Below, piece by piece: positions 16,496 through 24,631 of a stretch of DNA of 64,000 bases. Source of the stretch: Flammeovirgaceae bacterium UBA1842. GTDB lineage: Bacteria; Bacteroidota; Bacteroidia; Cytophagales; Cyclobacteriaceae. Within the stretch, counting starts at the first letter, position 1. Every line of letters starts with the position of its first letter. The position numbers and the translations under genes were made by a program. The DNA is taken from contig DDIU01000051.1 in assembly GCA_002338655.1 (NCBI GenBank), forward strand, positions 9,669 to 73,668, in the 5' to 3' direction. A model generated the notes under the pieces. That model ran no database searches. It was given only the letters and a program-made list of their open reading frames with translations, and was not told the DNA's origin.

Positions 16496-17404
16496 ATGGG
16501 GTTATTATTCAACGATTTTGCAAGCTGGAAGGAATACTGTAAAACAGAAAATGTAAAGTTATTCGAACCGGTATTGGAATATGAAAGAGAACAAAAAGGT
16601 CGTTCTGAAACTGAAGTGTGGGAAGGATTAAGCCGGGCTTATGGAGTAATGAAAGATGCGGTTGAAACCGGTCTGGCGGAGGATATGACTTCCAGATCAG
16701 GAATGATCAATAATGGGGCTAAGAAAGTATATCAAAATAAAATTACCGTACTATCCAAGGAGTTTCAAAATTTGATCTCCCGGGCACTAGCGGCCAAAGA
16801 GGTAAACTCATGTATGGGCCGTATTGTTGCCGCCCCCACAGCTGGTGCCTCTGGCATATTGCCAGGCACATTATATACGGTACAGGAGATTCATGGCCTT
16901 AGTGACAAAAAAGTGCTTGAAGGCCTGTTGGTTGGTGCAGGTATTGCATTAATAATAGAACAGAAAGCTTCACTTGCAGGTGCTGTGGGAGGCTGCCAAG
17001 CCGAAACAGGTAGTGCAGCTGCTATGGCTGCTGGGGCAATGGTCTATTGCCTCGATGGTGATGTTGATCAGGTCTTTAATGCTGTGGCCATCACCATTCA
17101 ATGCATGCTTGGATTGGTTTGTGACCCTGTTGCCGGATTGGTGGAGGTACCATGTGTAGTACGAAATGCCAGTGCTGCCGCCATTGCCAATTCTTCAGCT
17201 CAAATTGCACTATCAAATGTCAGTGGGGTTATTCCTGTTGATGAATGTATCGATGCTATGGGTGAAGTGGGTCAGAGCATGGAAAATAGATATAAAGAAA
17301 CTGCCCAAGGCGGATTGGCCGCTACAAAAACTGGTCAAAGTATTTCTAAAAAAGTACTCATTCAGGATATAGAAATCTTACCGGATGAGGAATCTATGGA
17401 ATGA
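16496..17404 (+). CDS. sdaA: L-serine ammonia-lyase, Fe-S dependent, alpha domain
   Basis: 302 residues corresponding to the alpha (catalytic, 4Fe-4S) domain of L-serine dehydratase. Seen: NSCMGRIVAAPTAGASGILPG, GGCQAETGSAAAMAAG and the pair CMLGLVCDPVAGLVEVPC, which supply the cluster cysteines. It deaminates L-serine to pyruvate and ammonia. The beta/ACT-like domain, fused at the N-terminus in E. coli SdaA, is absent here and no beta gene is in the window, so a partner must be encoded elsewhere or be dispensable. The 3' end overlaps the opposing membrane-protein gene by 11 bp. Confidence 0.9.
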   Translation: MGLLFNDFASWKEYCKTENVKLFEPVLEYEREQKGRSETEVWEGLSRAYGVMKDAVETGLAEDMTSRSGMINNGAKKVYQNKITVLSKEFQNLISRALAAKEVNSCMGRIVAAPTAGASGILPGTLYTVQEIHGLSDKKVLEGLLVGAGIALIIEQKASLAGAVGGCQAETGSAAAMAAGAMVYCLDGDVDQVFNAVAITIQCMLGLVCDPVAGLVEVPCVVRNASAAAIANSSAQIALSNVSGVIPVDECIDAMGEVGQSMENRYKETAQGGLAATKTGQSISKKVLIQDIEILPDEESME

Positions 17405-17849
17405 ACCCAGGTAAAGCTTTTGGGCCAAATTCATAAACGATTGTAGATAAAATAATTGCCCAAAATATCGCACTCATCAGCATATAGATGATTATTTTAC
17501 GTTTGGCTGTATGGTAGCTGGTTAAGATTATCGTACCCCCTATTGGCGTAAGTAATAATGGTGTCAGAAAGGCCACACCCTTAACTCCATACTTTTTCCA
17601 TATGGCTACAAACCTGCGGTTTCGTTTAGTAAAATTTTTTCTCTTTCTAAAGAAGGGTTCCAATACTTTCTCCCGCATTAAGTTTCCTAAGAAAGTAAAA
17701 AGGAAAACACTCGCCATCATGCCCGAAACAGTTACGATCACGGTAGTCACGAATGGGAAGCCCGCACCATAACCCAATGTTGGCCCAAAAATAAATTTGA
17801 GCATTGTAAGTAAAAAGATAGAAATGAATTTTATAATCTCTGCCGCCAT
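17394..17849 (-). CDS. Small integral membrane protein, unknown function
   Basis: 151 residues with about four hydrophobic segments (near 5-25, 33-55, 95-115 and 122-142) separated by a strongly basic loop (EPFFRKRKNFTKRNRRF). The GVAFLTPLLLTPIGGTI segment with conserved Pro/Gly is reminiscent of small multidrug-export-like or SNARE-associated (DedA-like) families, but I cannot assign it. Its start codon directly abuts the stop of the antiporter gene (TAA then ATG), so it is translationally coupled third gene of the upp operon. Confidence 0.7.
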   Translation of the reverse strand: MAAEIIKFISIFLLTMLKFIFGPTLGYGAGFPFVTTVIVTVSGMMASVFLFTFLGNLMREKVLEPFFRKRKNFTKRNRRFVAIWKKYGVKGVAFLTPLLLTPIGGTIILTSYHTAKRKIIIYMLMSAIFWAIILSTIVYEFGPKALPGFIP

Positions 17850-18803
17850 TTAGGAGATTACGGTGTATGTGTAAATGATATAAACTGACACCAATACAAC
17901 ACCGGCAAAGCGCCCCATAGTTCGCTTGTAAAACATCAATGGCAATATTAAGAGGGTAACCCCCAACATCACGGTCATATCATGATGGATAATAACAGGG
18001 CTTACGTGTATATCCTGAATAAGGCTGGTTATGCCTAATATTGAAAGGATATTAAAAATATTTGACCCCATTAGATTCCCTAAAGCCAAATCCGTTTCTT
18101 TCTTTATAGAGGCCACGATGGCTGTGACCAATTCAGGTAAACTAGTGCCTAAAGCAAGTACTGTAATACCAATGACACGCTCACTTACCCCTAAAACTGA
18201 GGCCATTTCCTTAGCACCACCTACAAACCAATCTGCGCCAAAGTACAAGCCTGCACATCCACCAACAATAAAAAATAGGTCTTTCCAAGGGCTATTGGAA
18301 GCTTGGGGCAAATCAATAGATTCTTCAGCTTCCCTAAGTGCTTTTGTTTCTTTTCTGGATTTTCTAATTATATAAACCGTATAAACGATGATGAGGAATA
18401 CGAATACCATTCCTTCAAAAGAATCAATGACAGCATCCTTTTCTTTGACAACAAAATAAAGCAACAAGGATGCGCCCATAGTTACTGGCCAGTCAATTTT
18501 TATGGAATCATTCTGAACCTTTATAGGGCCAATCAAAGCTGTAATACCCAGTACCAGAGCCAGATTGCAAATATTGGAACCTATTACATTGCCCATCACC
18601 ATATCAGGGCTGCCATCAAGGGCGGCTTTTACACTGATCAATAGTTCTGGTGCAGATGTACCGAATGCTACCACAGTAAGGCCAACCACCAATGGGGAAA
18701 TATGGGATTTAAGTGCAATGCTTGAAGCTCCCCTAACAAGGAAATCACCCCCAATTATGAGGACGAACAAACCAACGATAAGCATTACAATGTTTAAAAG
18801 CAT
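17850..18803 (-). CDS. Calcium/sodium antiporter, CaCA family (YrbG-like)
   Basis: 317 residues with ten predicted membrane segments. Both alpha-repeats of the cation/Ca2+ exchanger superfamily are clear: GLTVVAFGTSAPEL near residue 43 and GITVLALGTSLPEL near residue 210, each preceded by a G-D-x-x-V-x-G-A segment. The central loop is acidic. Such proteins exchange Ca2+ (or K+) for Na+ across the inner membrane. Gene order upp, antiporter, membrane protein with 9-bp and 0-bp gaps indicates one operon. Confidence 0.93.
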   Translation of the reverse strand: MLLNIVMLIVGLFVLIIGGDFLVRGASSIALKSHISPLVVGLTVVAFGTSAPELLISVKAALDGSPDMVMGNVIGSNICNLALVLGITALIGPIKVQNDSIKIDWPVTMGASLLLYFVVKEKDAVIDSFEGMVFVFLIIVYTVYIIRKSRKETKALREAEESIDLPQASNSPWKDLFFIVGGCAGLYFGADWFVGGAKEMASVLGVSERVIGITVLALGTSLPELVTAIVASIKKETDLALGNLMGSNIFNILSILGITSLIQDIHVSPVIIHHDMTVMLGVTLLILPLMFYKRTMGRFAGVVLVSVYIIYTYTVIS

Positions 18804-18812
18804 ATTGGCTAA

Positions 18813-19454
18813 TTATTCCTTTTGACCATAACATAAGTCCCCGGCATCACCCAAACCGGGCACAATGTAAGACATTGAATTGAGTTTTTCATCTAAAGCG
18901 GCAGTCCAAACGGTATATTTCTTATTTAAACGGTTGGCAATATACTCAATTCCCTCTGGGGCGGCAACTGCTGAGACAAAATGTATGGATGAAGGCGAAC
19001 CTTTTTCCAATAACTTATTATATACGGTTACCAATGATTTTCCTGTGGCCAACATTGGGTCAATTATTATCAATGGTCTATCCGTCAAATTGGGTGAGGC
19101 TAAGTATTCAAACTTGACCGAAATGTCTTTGCCTTCTTCCCGGTATGCACCAACAAAAGCTGCATCAGCTTGATCAAAATAATCGATAAATCCCTCAAAA
19201 AAAGGCATGGACGCCCTTAGAATTGTTACCAATACCGGGGACTCATTTATTAAATCCACTTCAGTAGTTGATAAAGGAGTGTTTACTTTAGTTTTTTTGA
19301 ATTGCAAAGATTTTGAAACTTCATAAGCCATTACCTGCCCTAGTTTTTTCAAATTATGTCTAAACTTTGCTCGGTCCTTTTGAATATCTTTGTGCCTCAT
19401 CTCATACAAAAACTGATTGGCGATCGAAGCTTGTTTATTCAAAACAATAACCAT
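18813..19454 (-). CDS. upp: Uracil phosphoribosyltransferase
   Basis: 213 residues. The PRPP-binding motif is IIIDPMLATGKS and the uracil-binding C-terminal region SYIVPGLGDAGDLCYG is complete. It converts uracil plus PRPP to UMP for pyrimidine salvage. It heads the leftward operon with the CaCA antiporter. The start at 19454 (MVIVLNKQASIANQFL) matches the Bacteroidota form of the enzyme. A 120-bp divergent region separates it from the M42-like peptidase, with no clear promoter box. Confidence 0.96.
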   Translation of the reverse strand: MVIVLNKQASIANQFLYEMRHKDIQKDRAKFRHNLKKLGQVMAYEVSKSLQFKKTKVNTPLSTTEVDLINESPVLVTILRASMPFFEGFIDYFDQADAAFVGAYREEGKDISVKFEYLASPNLTDRPLIIIDPMLATGKSLVTVYNKLLEKGSPSSIHFVSAVAAPEGIEYIANRLNKKYTVWTAALDEKLNSMSYIVPGLGDAGDLCYGQKE

Positions 19455-19574
19455 AAAAAAAAACAGGTTTTGGTGGCTTAAAAGTGTTTGATGGTGAAAT
19501 ATAATTATTATTATATTACTACGCTTAGAATTGGTATTAATATTTACCTAATCAACTGAAATTCATCCCTTTAA

Positions 19575-20486
19575 ATGGAATTACTTCAAACATTGTGCTC
19601 TATTCATGCCCCTTCAGGTAATGAAGTTGAATTAAAACAGTTTATTCTCGAATATATTGAGCAGAACAAAAGTAAGTGGCTTGTACAACCAGAAATAATA
19701 CATGGGGATGACTTCCAAGATTGTATTATTATGAAATTTGGAAAGCCAACAACTGCTGTTTTCGCCCACATGGATTCCATTGGCTTCACGGTTAGGTATC
19801 AAGACCAGTTAGTACCAATAGGAGGCCCACAGACTGAAACCGGAACAGTGTTGGTAGGCCATGATAGCCTAGGGCCTATCGAATGCTCATTGGTAGTTAA
19901 TGATGAGCATCAATTGTTTTATAAGTTTGGAAGAGCGATAGATACCGGCACCGATTTGGTCTTTAAGTGCGATTATAGGGAGTCTGAAAAAGAAATAACA
20001 AGCTGCTACATGGACAATAGACTTGGGGTATATAATGTACTCAAATTGGCCGAAACACTTGAAAATGGAGTAATCATCTTTAGCTGTTGGGAAGAGCATG
20101 GAGGAGGGTCGGTGCCCTATTTGGCCAAATACATATATGAAAAATGGAAAATTCGCCAAGCTTTGATCAGTGATATAACTTGGGTAACCGAGGGGGTTCA
20201 AGCAGGAAAAGGAGTGGTTATCTCAATGCGCGATCGAAATATTCCCCGTAAGTCATTCATCAATAAAATAATAGGCCTGGCACGGGACTCCGATATAGAT
20301 TTTCAATTGGAAGTGGAAGGTAATGGCTCAAGTGATGGCCGTGAGCTTCAGGTTTCCCCGTATCCTTTTGACTGGTGTTTTATTGGTGCCCCTGAAGATA
20401 ATGTACACAGTCCGGATGAAACCGTAGCAAAGCATGACATTAACTGTATGCTGGCTATGTATAAATACTTAATGTCACGATTATAG
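19575..20486 (+). CDS. M20/M42-like metallo-aminopeptidase
   Basis: 303 residues of a dinuclear-metal exopeptidase. Expected ligands are visible: His65 and Asp67 in FAHMDSIG, Asp in CYMDNRLGVY, the catalytic/ligand glutamates in CWEEHGGGSV, an Asp in ISDITWV and a C-terminal His in VHSPDETV. It is shorter than canonical M42 aminopeptidases (about 350), with a reduced dimerisation domain. It likely trims peptides in the cytoplasm (no signal peptide). The substrate is unknown. The gene stands alone between divergent upp and hpt. Confidence 0.82.
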   Translation: MELLQTLCSIHAPSGNEVELKQFILEYIEQNKSKWLVQPEIIHGDDFQDCIIMKFGKPTTAVFAHMDSIGFTVRYQDQLVPIGGPQTETGTVLVGHDSLGPIECSLVVNDEHQLFYKFGRAIDTGTDLVFKCDYRESEKEITSCYMDNRLGVYNVLKLAETLENGVIIFSCWEEHGGGSVPYLAKYIYEKWKIRQALISDITWVTEGVQAGKGVVISMRDRNIPRKSFINKIIGLARDSDIDFQLEVEGNGSSDGRELQVSPYPFDWCFIGAPEDNVHSPDETVAKHDINCMLAMYKYLMSRL

Positions 20487-20522
20487 ATTCACAAACTTCG
20501 GGGTCTCCATTTAAATAATTTC

Positions 20523-20530
20523 TATATTTG
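20523..20530 (+). promoter_or_regulatory. Candidate -7 box (TATATTTG) for the hpt-adk-obg run
   Basis: An exact TAnnTTTG match, 44 nt upstream of the hpt ATG at 20575 and 37 nt after the preceding stop. A TTCG 22 nt upstream is a poor -33 element. Confidence 0.5.
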
Positions 20531-20574
20531 CAGGCCTTCCGAAAATCTATGGTTGAGGTTGCAAAACGTTGGTT

Positions 20575-21102
20575 ATGATAGTTAAAGACAAGACTTTTAA
20601 AAAATACATTAGCAAGGAAGAATTAGAGAAAAAAATTAAGTCTTTGGCACGCTTAATTAACAGTGACTATAAGGACAAGAAACCTCTATTTATTGCTATT
20701 CTCAATGGCTCTTTCATGTTTGCTTCTGATCTGTTAAAAGAAATTAATATAGATTGCGAGATTTCATTCGTAAAAGTGGCTAGCTATGAAGACATGGAAA
20801 GCACGGGCAATGTAAAGCAACTTATTGGCCTTAATGAAAACATCTTCAATAAGGATGTTATCATTATTGAAGACATAATAGATTCTGGAAGGACAATAGC
20901 TAAAATACTTGAGGAGTTTAGGTCATTGGGTGCAAGTACTGTTGAAGTAATTACACTACTACAAAAACCTAAGTCAAAAAATATAGATGTAAAACTTAAG
21001 TATGTGGGCTTTGAAATCCCAGAGAAATTCGTGGTAGGCTATGGATTGGATTATGATGGCCTAGGCCGCAATACAAAGGAAATATTTCAACTTAAAGAGT
21101 AG
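20575..21102 (+). CDS. hpt: Hypoxanthine phosphoribosyltransferase
   Basis: 175 residues from the ATG at 20575 (the frame is open from a TTG at 20569). The PRPP loop VIIIEDIIDSGRTIAKIL and the N-terminal AILNGSFMFASDLL segment identify the HPRT family, and KFVVGYGLDYDGLGRN is the purine-binding C-terminus. It salvages hypoxanthine (and usually guanine) to IMP/GMP. It is first of the rightward hpt-adk-obg group; this order is common in Bacteroidota. Confidence 0.95.
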   Translation: MIVKDKTFKKYISKEELEKKIKSLARLINSDYKDKKPLFIAILNGSFMFASDLLKEINIDCEISFVKVASYEDMESTGNVKQLIGLNENIFNKDVIIIEDIIDSGRTIAKILEEFRSLGASTVEVITLLQKPKSKNIDVKLKYVGFEIPEKFVVGYGLDYDGLGRNTKEIFQLKE

Positions 21103-21144
21103 GTATCTTTTTTGCCTTATATTTAACGCTTCAAAAAATTAAAT

Positions 21145-21720
21145 ATGCTGAATATTGTTCTATTTGGCCCTCCCGGAGCTGGGAAGGGTACACAAAGCGA
21201 AAAGCTAATGGCCGAGTATCAACTTGACCATATTTCTACTGGCGATCTTTTTAGAAAACATTTAAGTGAAGGGACCGAACTGGGGCAAAAAGCCCAGGAA
21301 TACATGGATGAAGGTTTCCTTGTTCCTGATGAGGTTGTTATCGGTATGGTGGAAGATAAAATACAAAGTGAGCCAAACTCCAATGGATTTATATTCGATG
21401 GGTTTCCACGTACAGTGAAACAGGCTGAAGCACTTGATCGGCTGCTTAATGCTAATAATACTCCTATTTGCTGCATGATTGCCCTCGAAGTTCCTTTTGA
21501 AGAACTGAAAAAAAGATTGCTGGAAAGAGGTAAAATATCTGGACGGGCAGATGATCAAAGTGAAGACAAAATCAACAACCGTATCCAGGTCTATCTTGAT
21601 GAAACACTTCCCGTTTCAGAGTTTTATAAAACGCAATCAAAATTCAATGGTGTAAATGGTGTGGGTACTATTGACACTATATTTGAAAAAATATGTGCTG
21701 TTATCGAATCTTTTAAATAA
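21145..21720 (+). CDS. adk: Adenylate kinase
   Basis: 191 residues, the short-LID bacterial type. P-loop GPPGAGKGT is at residues 8-16, the AMP-binding segment is HISTGDLFR, FIFDGFPRT is present, and the short lid is GRADDQSEDKINNRI without zinc cysteines. It interconverts ATP + AMP and 2 ADP. It lies 42 bp after hpt and 6 bp before obg in the same direction. Confidence 0.97.
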   Translation: MLNIVLFGPPGAGKGTQSEKLMAEYQLDHISTGDLFRKHLSEGTELGQKAQEYMDEGFLVPDEVVIGMVEDKIQSEPNSNGFIFDGFPRTVKQAEALDRLLNANNTPICCMIALEVPFEELKKRLLERGKISGRADDQSEDKINNRIQVYLDETLPVSEFYKTQSKFNGVNGVGTIDTIFEKICAVIESFK

Positions 21721-21726
21721 AAACAC

Positions 21727-22719
21727 GTGTCCTCCTCCAACTTTATAGACTATGTCAAATTTTGCTCTAGATCAGGGGCAGGGGGAGCAGGTGCAATACA
21801 CTTTAGGAGGGAAAAACATGTGCCCAAAGGTGGGCCTGATGGTGGCAATGGTGGTCGCGGGGGACATATAATATTAAAAGGCAATGCCCAGCTCTGGACA
21901 TTACTGCATTTGAAATATAAAAAACACGTACTGGCCACCAATGGAGAATCTGGATCAGGAAGCAAAAGTTCTGGGGCTGACGGAAAAGATGTTATCCTAG
22001 AAGTGCCTTTAGGTACAGTGGCCAAAGATGCAGAAACCGGCAAACGCCTTTTTGAGATTACTGAAGATGGTGAAGAACGAATCCTAACCCCTGGTGGTCG
22101 TGGTGGATTGGGCAATGAAAATTTTAAAACTGCCGTAAATCAGGCTCCCCGACATGCACAACCAGGAGAGCCTGGCATTGAAGAGTGGATTATCCTGGAA
22201 CTAAAAATGTTGGCAGATATCGGGTTAGTAGGTTTCCCCAATGCTGGTAAGTCAACTTTGCTATCAACCGTATCTGAAGCCAGGCCTGAAATTGCAGACT
22301 ACCCTTTTACCACATTAACGCCAAATTTAGGAGTGGTTGGATACCGTGATTACAAATCATTTGTGATGGCAGACATACCCGGTATCATTGAGGGAGCAGC
22401 AGAAGGTAAGGGACTGGGTATTCGATTCTTAAGGCATATTGAGAGAAACTCCATATTATTGTTTCTTGTTCCCGCAGATTCAGATGATATAAATAAGGAA
22501 TACAATATTCTACTTAACGAGCTTAAAAAATATAATCCCGAATTACTGGATAAAGACCGTCTACTGGCCATCTCAAAATCCGATTTGCTCGATGAAGAAC
22601 TGATGGCAGAAATTAGTGACGACTTGCCAAAAGAACTCACCCATTGCTTCATCTCATCCATAACGGGTCAGGGTATAACCGACCTTAAAGACATTATTTG
22701 GAAAATGCTTAACCCCTAA
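21727..22719 (+). CDS. obg: GTPase Obg/CgtA
   Basis: 330 residues starting with GTG at 21727 (no in-frame ATG fits the family N-terminus NFIDYVKFCSRSGAGG). The glycine-rich Obg fold (1-158) is followed by the G domain: G1 GFPNAGKST, G2 around FTTLTPNLG, G3 DIPGIIEGA, G4 SKSD. The variable C-terminal OCT domain is missing, which is usual in this phylum. It is an essential 50S ribosome-associated GTPase. Six bp after adk, so co-transcribed. Confidence 0.96.
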   Translation: MSSSNFIDYVKFCSRSGAGGAGAIHFRREKHVPKGGPDGGNGGRGGHIILKGNAQLWTLLHLKYKKHVLATNGESGSGSKSSGADGKDVILEVPLGTVAKDAETGKRLFEITEDGEERILTPGGRGGLGNENFKTAVNQAPRHAQPGEPGIEEWIILELKMLADIGLVGFPNAGKSTLLSTVSEARPEIADYPFTTLTPNLGVVGYRDYKSFVMADIPGIIEGAAEGKGLGIRFLRHIERNSILLFLVPADSDDINKEYNILLNELKKYNPELLDKDRLLAISKSDLLDEELMAEISDDLPKELTHCFISSITGQGITDLKDIIWKMLNP

Positions 22720-22722
22720 TAG

Positions 22723-22762
22723 TGTCATTTTGACATAAGTTGGTGTTTGGCAGAGTAATTGT
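22723..22762 (+). promoter_or_regulatory. Composite stress-type promoter of grpE-dnaJ (dyad plus -24/-12-like element)
   Basis: A perfect dyad TGTCA-TTT-TGACA (22723-22735) is followed by 11 nt and then TTGGCA-N6-TTGT (22747-22762). The second part has the GG-N10-G spacing of sigma-54 promoters (TTGGCA-N6-TTGC), with T instead of C in the -12 box. The predicted start near 22774 gives a leader of about 30 nt. The same parts with identical spacing stand in front of dnaK at 34611-34650. Alternative reading: a novel operator/promoter of another sigma factor. Confidence 0.6.
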
Positions 22763-22802
22763 CACTTCATGGAAATTAAATTGTTGACAGTATTGACTAA
22801 CT

Positions 22803-23375
22803 ATGGAAACGGAGAATATTAAAGAAAATGATGCTGAAAAAGCAGAAAACATCACTGCTGAGGAGGTAGAGACGACTGAGCAAAAGGGACAGGAAGCTTC
22901 TGAATCAACAACTGAAACTGACGAACTGACTAAGTTGCAAGACGAGTTGGCAGAAAGTAGAGATAAGTACATTAGGCTCTATTCTGAATTTGACAATTTC
23001 AGACGAAGGACTTCTAAAGAAAAATTGGATCTCATTCAAACAGCCAACGAAGATTTAATGTTGGCCCTCATCCCTATAATGGATGATTTTGAAAGAGCTG
23101 AAAAATCATTTGAAGAGAAAGAAGCCAATATAAAGGCTGTGAAAGATGGCCTTCACCTTATTCAGGATAAATTTAAGAAGATACTTGAGCAAAAAGGTTT
23201 AGTGGTTATGGACCACAAAGTAGGCACAGCCTTTGACTCAGATTTCCATGAAGCTATCACACAAATACCAGCGCCTAAAAAAAGCTTGAAGGGAAAAATA
23301 GTAGATGTCATTGAAAAAGGATACCTACTTAAGGACAAGGTAGTTCGATATGCTAAAGTTGTTATTGGCAACTAA
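22803..23375 (+). CDS. grpE: Nucleotide exchange factor GrpE
   Basis: 190 residues. Residues 1-45 are an acidic, disordered tail; the long coiled coil follows (ELTKLQDELAESRDKYIRLYSEFDNFRRRT), then the beta-wing domain (MDHKVGTAFDSDFHEAI and GYLLKDKVVRYAKVVI). It releases ADP from DnaK and acts as thermosensor. dnaJ follows 21 bp later, so grpE-dnaJ is one operon, driven by the composite promoter at 22723. Confidence 0.96.
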   Translation: METENIKENDAEKAENITAEEVETTEQKGQEASESTTETDELTKLQDELAESRDKYIRLYSEFDNFRRRTSKEKLDLIQTANEDLMLALIPIMDDFERAEKSFEEKEANIKAVKDGLHLIQDKFKKILEQKGLVVMDHKVGTAFDSDFHEAITQIPAPKKSLKGKIVDVIEKGYLLKDKVVRYAKVVIGN

Positions 23376-23396
23376 CACCAATTAATATTAATTCAA

Positions 23397-24518
23397 ATGG
23401 CCAAAAGAGATTATTACGAGATATTAGGAGTTGATAAATCAGCCAGCGCGGAGGAGATAAAAAAAGCCTACCGGAAGGTAGCTATCAAATATCACCCTGA
23501 CAAAAATCCTGATAACCCGGAATCGGAAGAGAAGTTTAAGGAAGCTGCTGAAGCGTATGAAATGCTTAGCAACCCTGAGAAGCGCCAACGATATGACCAG
23601 TTTGGACATGCGGGTATGAACGGTGGTGGCTTCGGTGGCGGAGGTGGAATGAACATGGATGACATCTTCTCACAATTTGGCGACATTTTTGGTGGTGGCG
23701 GTGGCAGCCCATTCGATAGCTTCTTCGGAGGTGGTGGGGGCAGAGGCCGTAGAGCCAGAAAAGGCACCAACCTTAGGATCAAACTCAAACTGTCATTAGA
23801 GGAAATCGCTAATGGCGTTGAAAAGAAAATCAAAGTACACCGACTCGTACAGGCAGATGGCGTTACTTTCAAAACCTGCTCAACATGCCAGGGATCTGGT
23901 CAGGTGAGAAAAGTCGTAAATACCATGCTTGGCCAGATGGTGTCTTCCTCTACCTGCCCTACATGTGGTGGTGCCGGCCAATCCATCAACAACCGTCCAT
24001 CGGGTGTTGACAGTTCTGGGCTTACTACCAAAGAAGAGGTGATTTCGATTAAAATCCCTGCCGGAGTAGCTGATGGTATGCAGTTGTCAATGTCTGGTAA
24101 AGGAAATGAAGCCCCAGGTGGTGGAGCAGCAGGTGATTTACTCATTCTTATTGAAGAAAAAGCCGATGATGTTCTAATAAGAGAAGGTAATAATGTTGTT
24201 TATGATCTTTACATAAGTTTTATTGATGCAGCTCTTGGTACCACCATTGAGGTTCCAACAATTAACAGTAAAGCCAGAATAAAAATTGATCCGGGCACAC
24301 AGTCAGGTAAGGTTTTGAGGCTAAGAGGTAAGGGAATTAAAGATATCAATGGTTATGGCCATGGCGACCAGCTCATTCACATTAATGTTTGGACTCCTAA
24401 ATCATTGAGTGCCGAGGAAAAAGAAAAGTTAGAAAGCCTTCGGGAATCGGCTAATTTCCAACCAAAACCAGGTAAGAACGAAAAAGGGTTTTTTGAAAAA
24501 ATGAAAGAATTCTTTTAA
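23397..24518 (+). CDS. dnaJ: Chaperone DnaJ with only one zinc centre
   Basis: 373 residues. J domain 1-70 with the HPD motif at 33-35; a long Gly/Phe region about 75-118; C-terminal substrate-binding domains and dimerisation end to 373. The zinc region is unusual: standard DnaJ has four CxxCxGxG repeats, but here only the second (CSTCQGSG, Cys161/164) and third (CPTCGGAG, Cys187/190) remain. The first is replaced by HRLVQADGVTFK and the fourth by NNRPSGVDSSG. Motifs 2 and 3 together form Zn centre II, while 1 and 4 form Zn centre I, so one complete site has been lost. It works with DnaK and GrpE. Confidence 0.95.
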   Translation: MAKRDYYEILGVDKSASAEEIKKAYRKVAIKYHPDKNPDNPESEEKFKEAAEAYEMLSNPEKRQRYDQFGHAGMNGGGFGGGGGMNMDDIFSQFGDIFGGGGGSPFDSFFGGGGGRGRRARKGTNLRIKLKLSLEEIANGVEKKIKVHRLVQADGVTFKTCSTCQGSGQVRKVVNTMLGQMVSSSTCPTCGGAGQSINNRPSGVDSSGLTTKEEVISIKIPAGVADGMQLSMSGKGNEAPGGGAAGDLLILIEEKADDVLIREGNNVVYDLYISFIDAALGTTIEVPTINSKARIKIDPGTQSGKVLRLRGKGIKDINGYGHGDQLIHINVWTPKSLSAEEKEKLESLRESANFQPKPGKNEKGFFEKMKEFF

Positions 24519-24559
24519 TAATAAAAGAACCGTTATAATTATTTGAGCAATGTAACTTT

Positions 24560-24583
24560 TTGCCTGTTATAGCAGGCTTTTAT
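24560..24583 (+). terminator. Intrinsic terminator after dnaJ
   Basis: gcctg - ttatag - caggc followed by TTTTATTTG, 41 nt after the dnaJ stop. The stem is short (5 bp of strong pairs, possibly extended by a wobble), but the T-tract supports termination. Confidence 0.65.
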
Positions 24584-24631
24584 TTGTTCTTTTACGCAAC
24601 ACTGACCTATCAATTGCCGTATCTTAACCTC

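Noticed and set aside
23492..23872. Proline-rich open frame antisense to dnaJ
   Set aside because: A shadow of the Gly/Phe-rich region of DnaJ (Gly codons read backwards as Pro).
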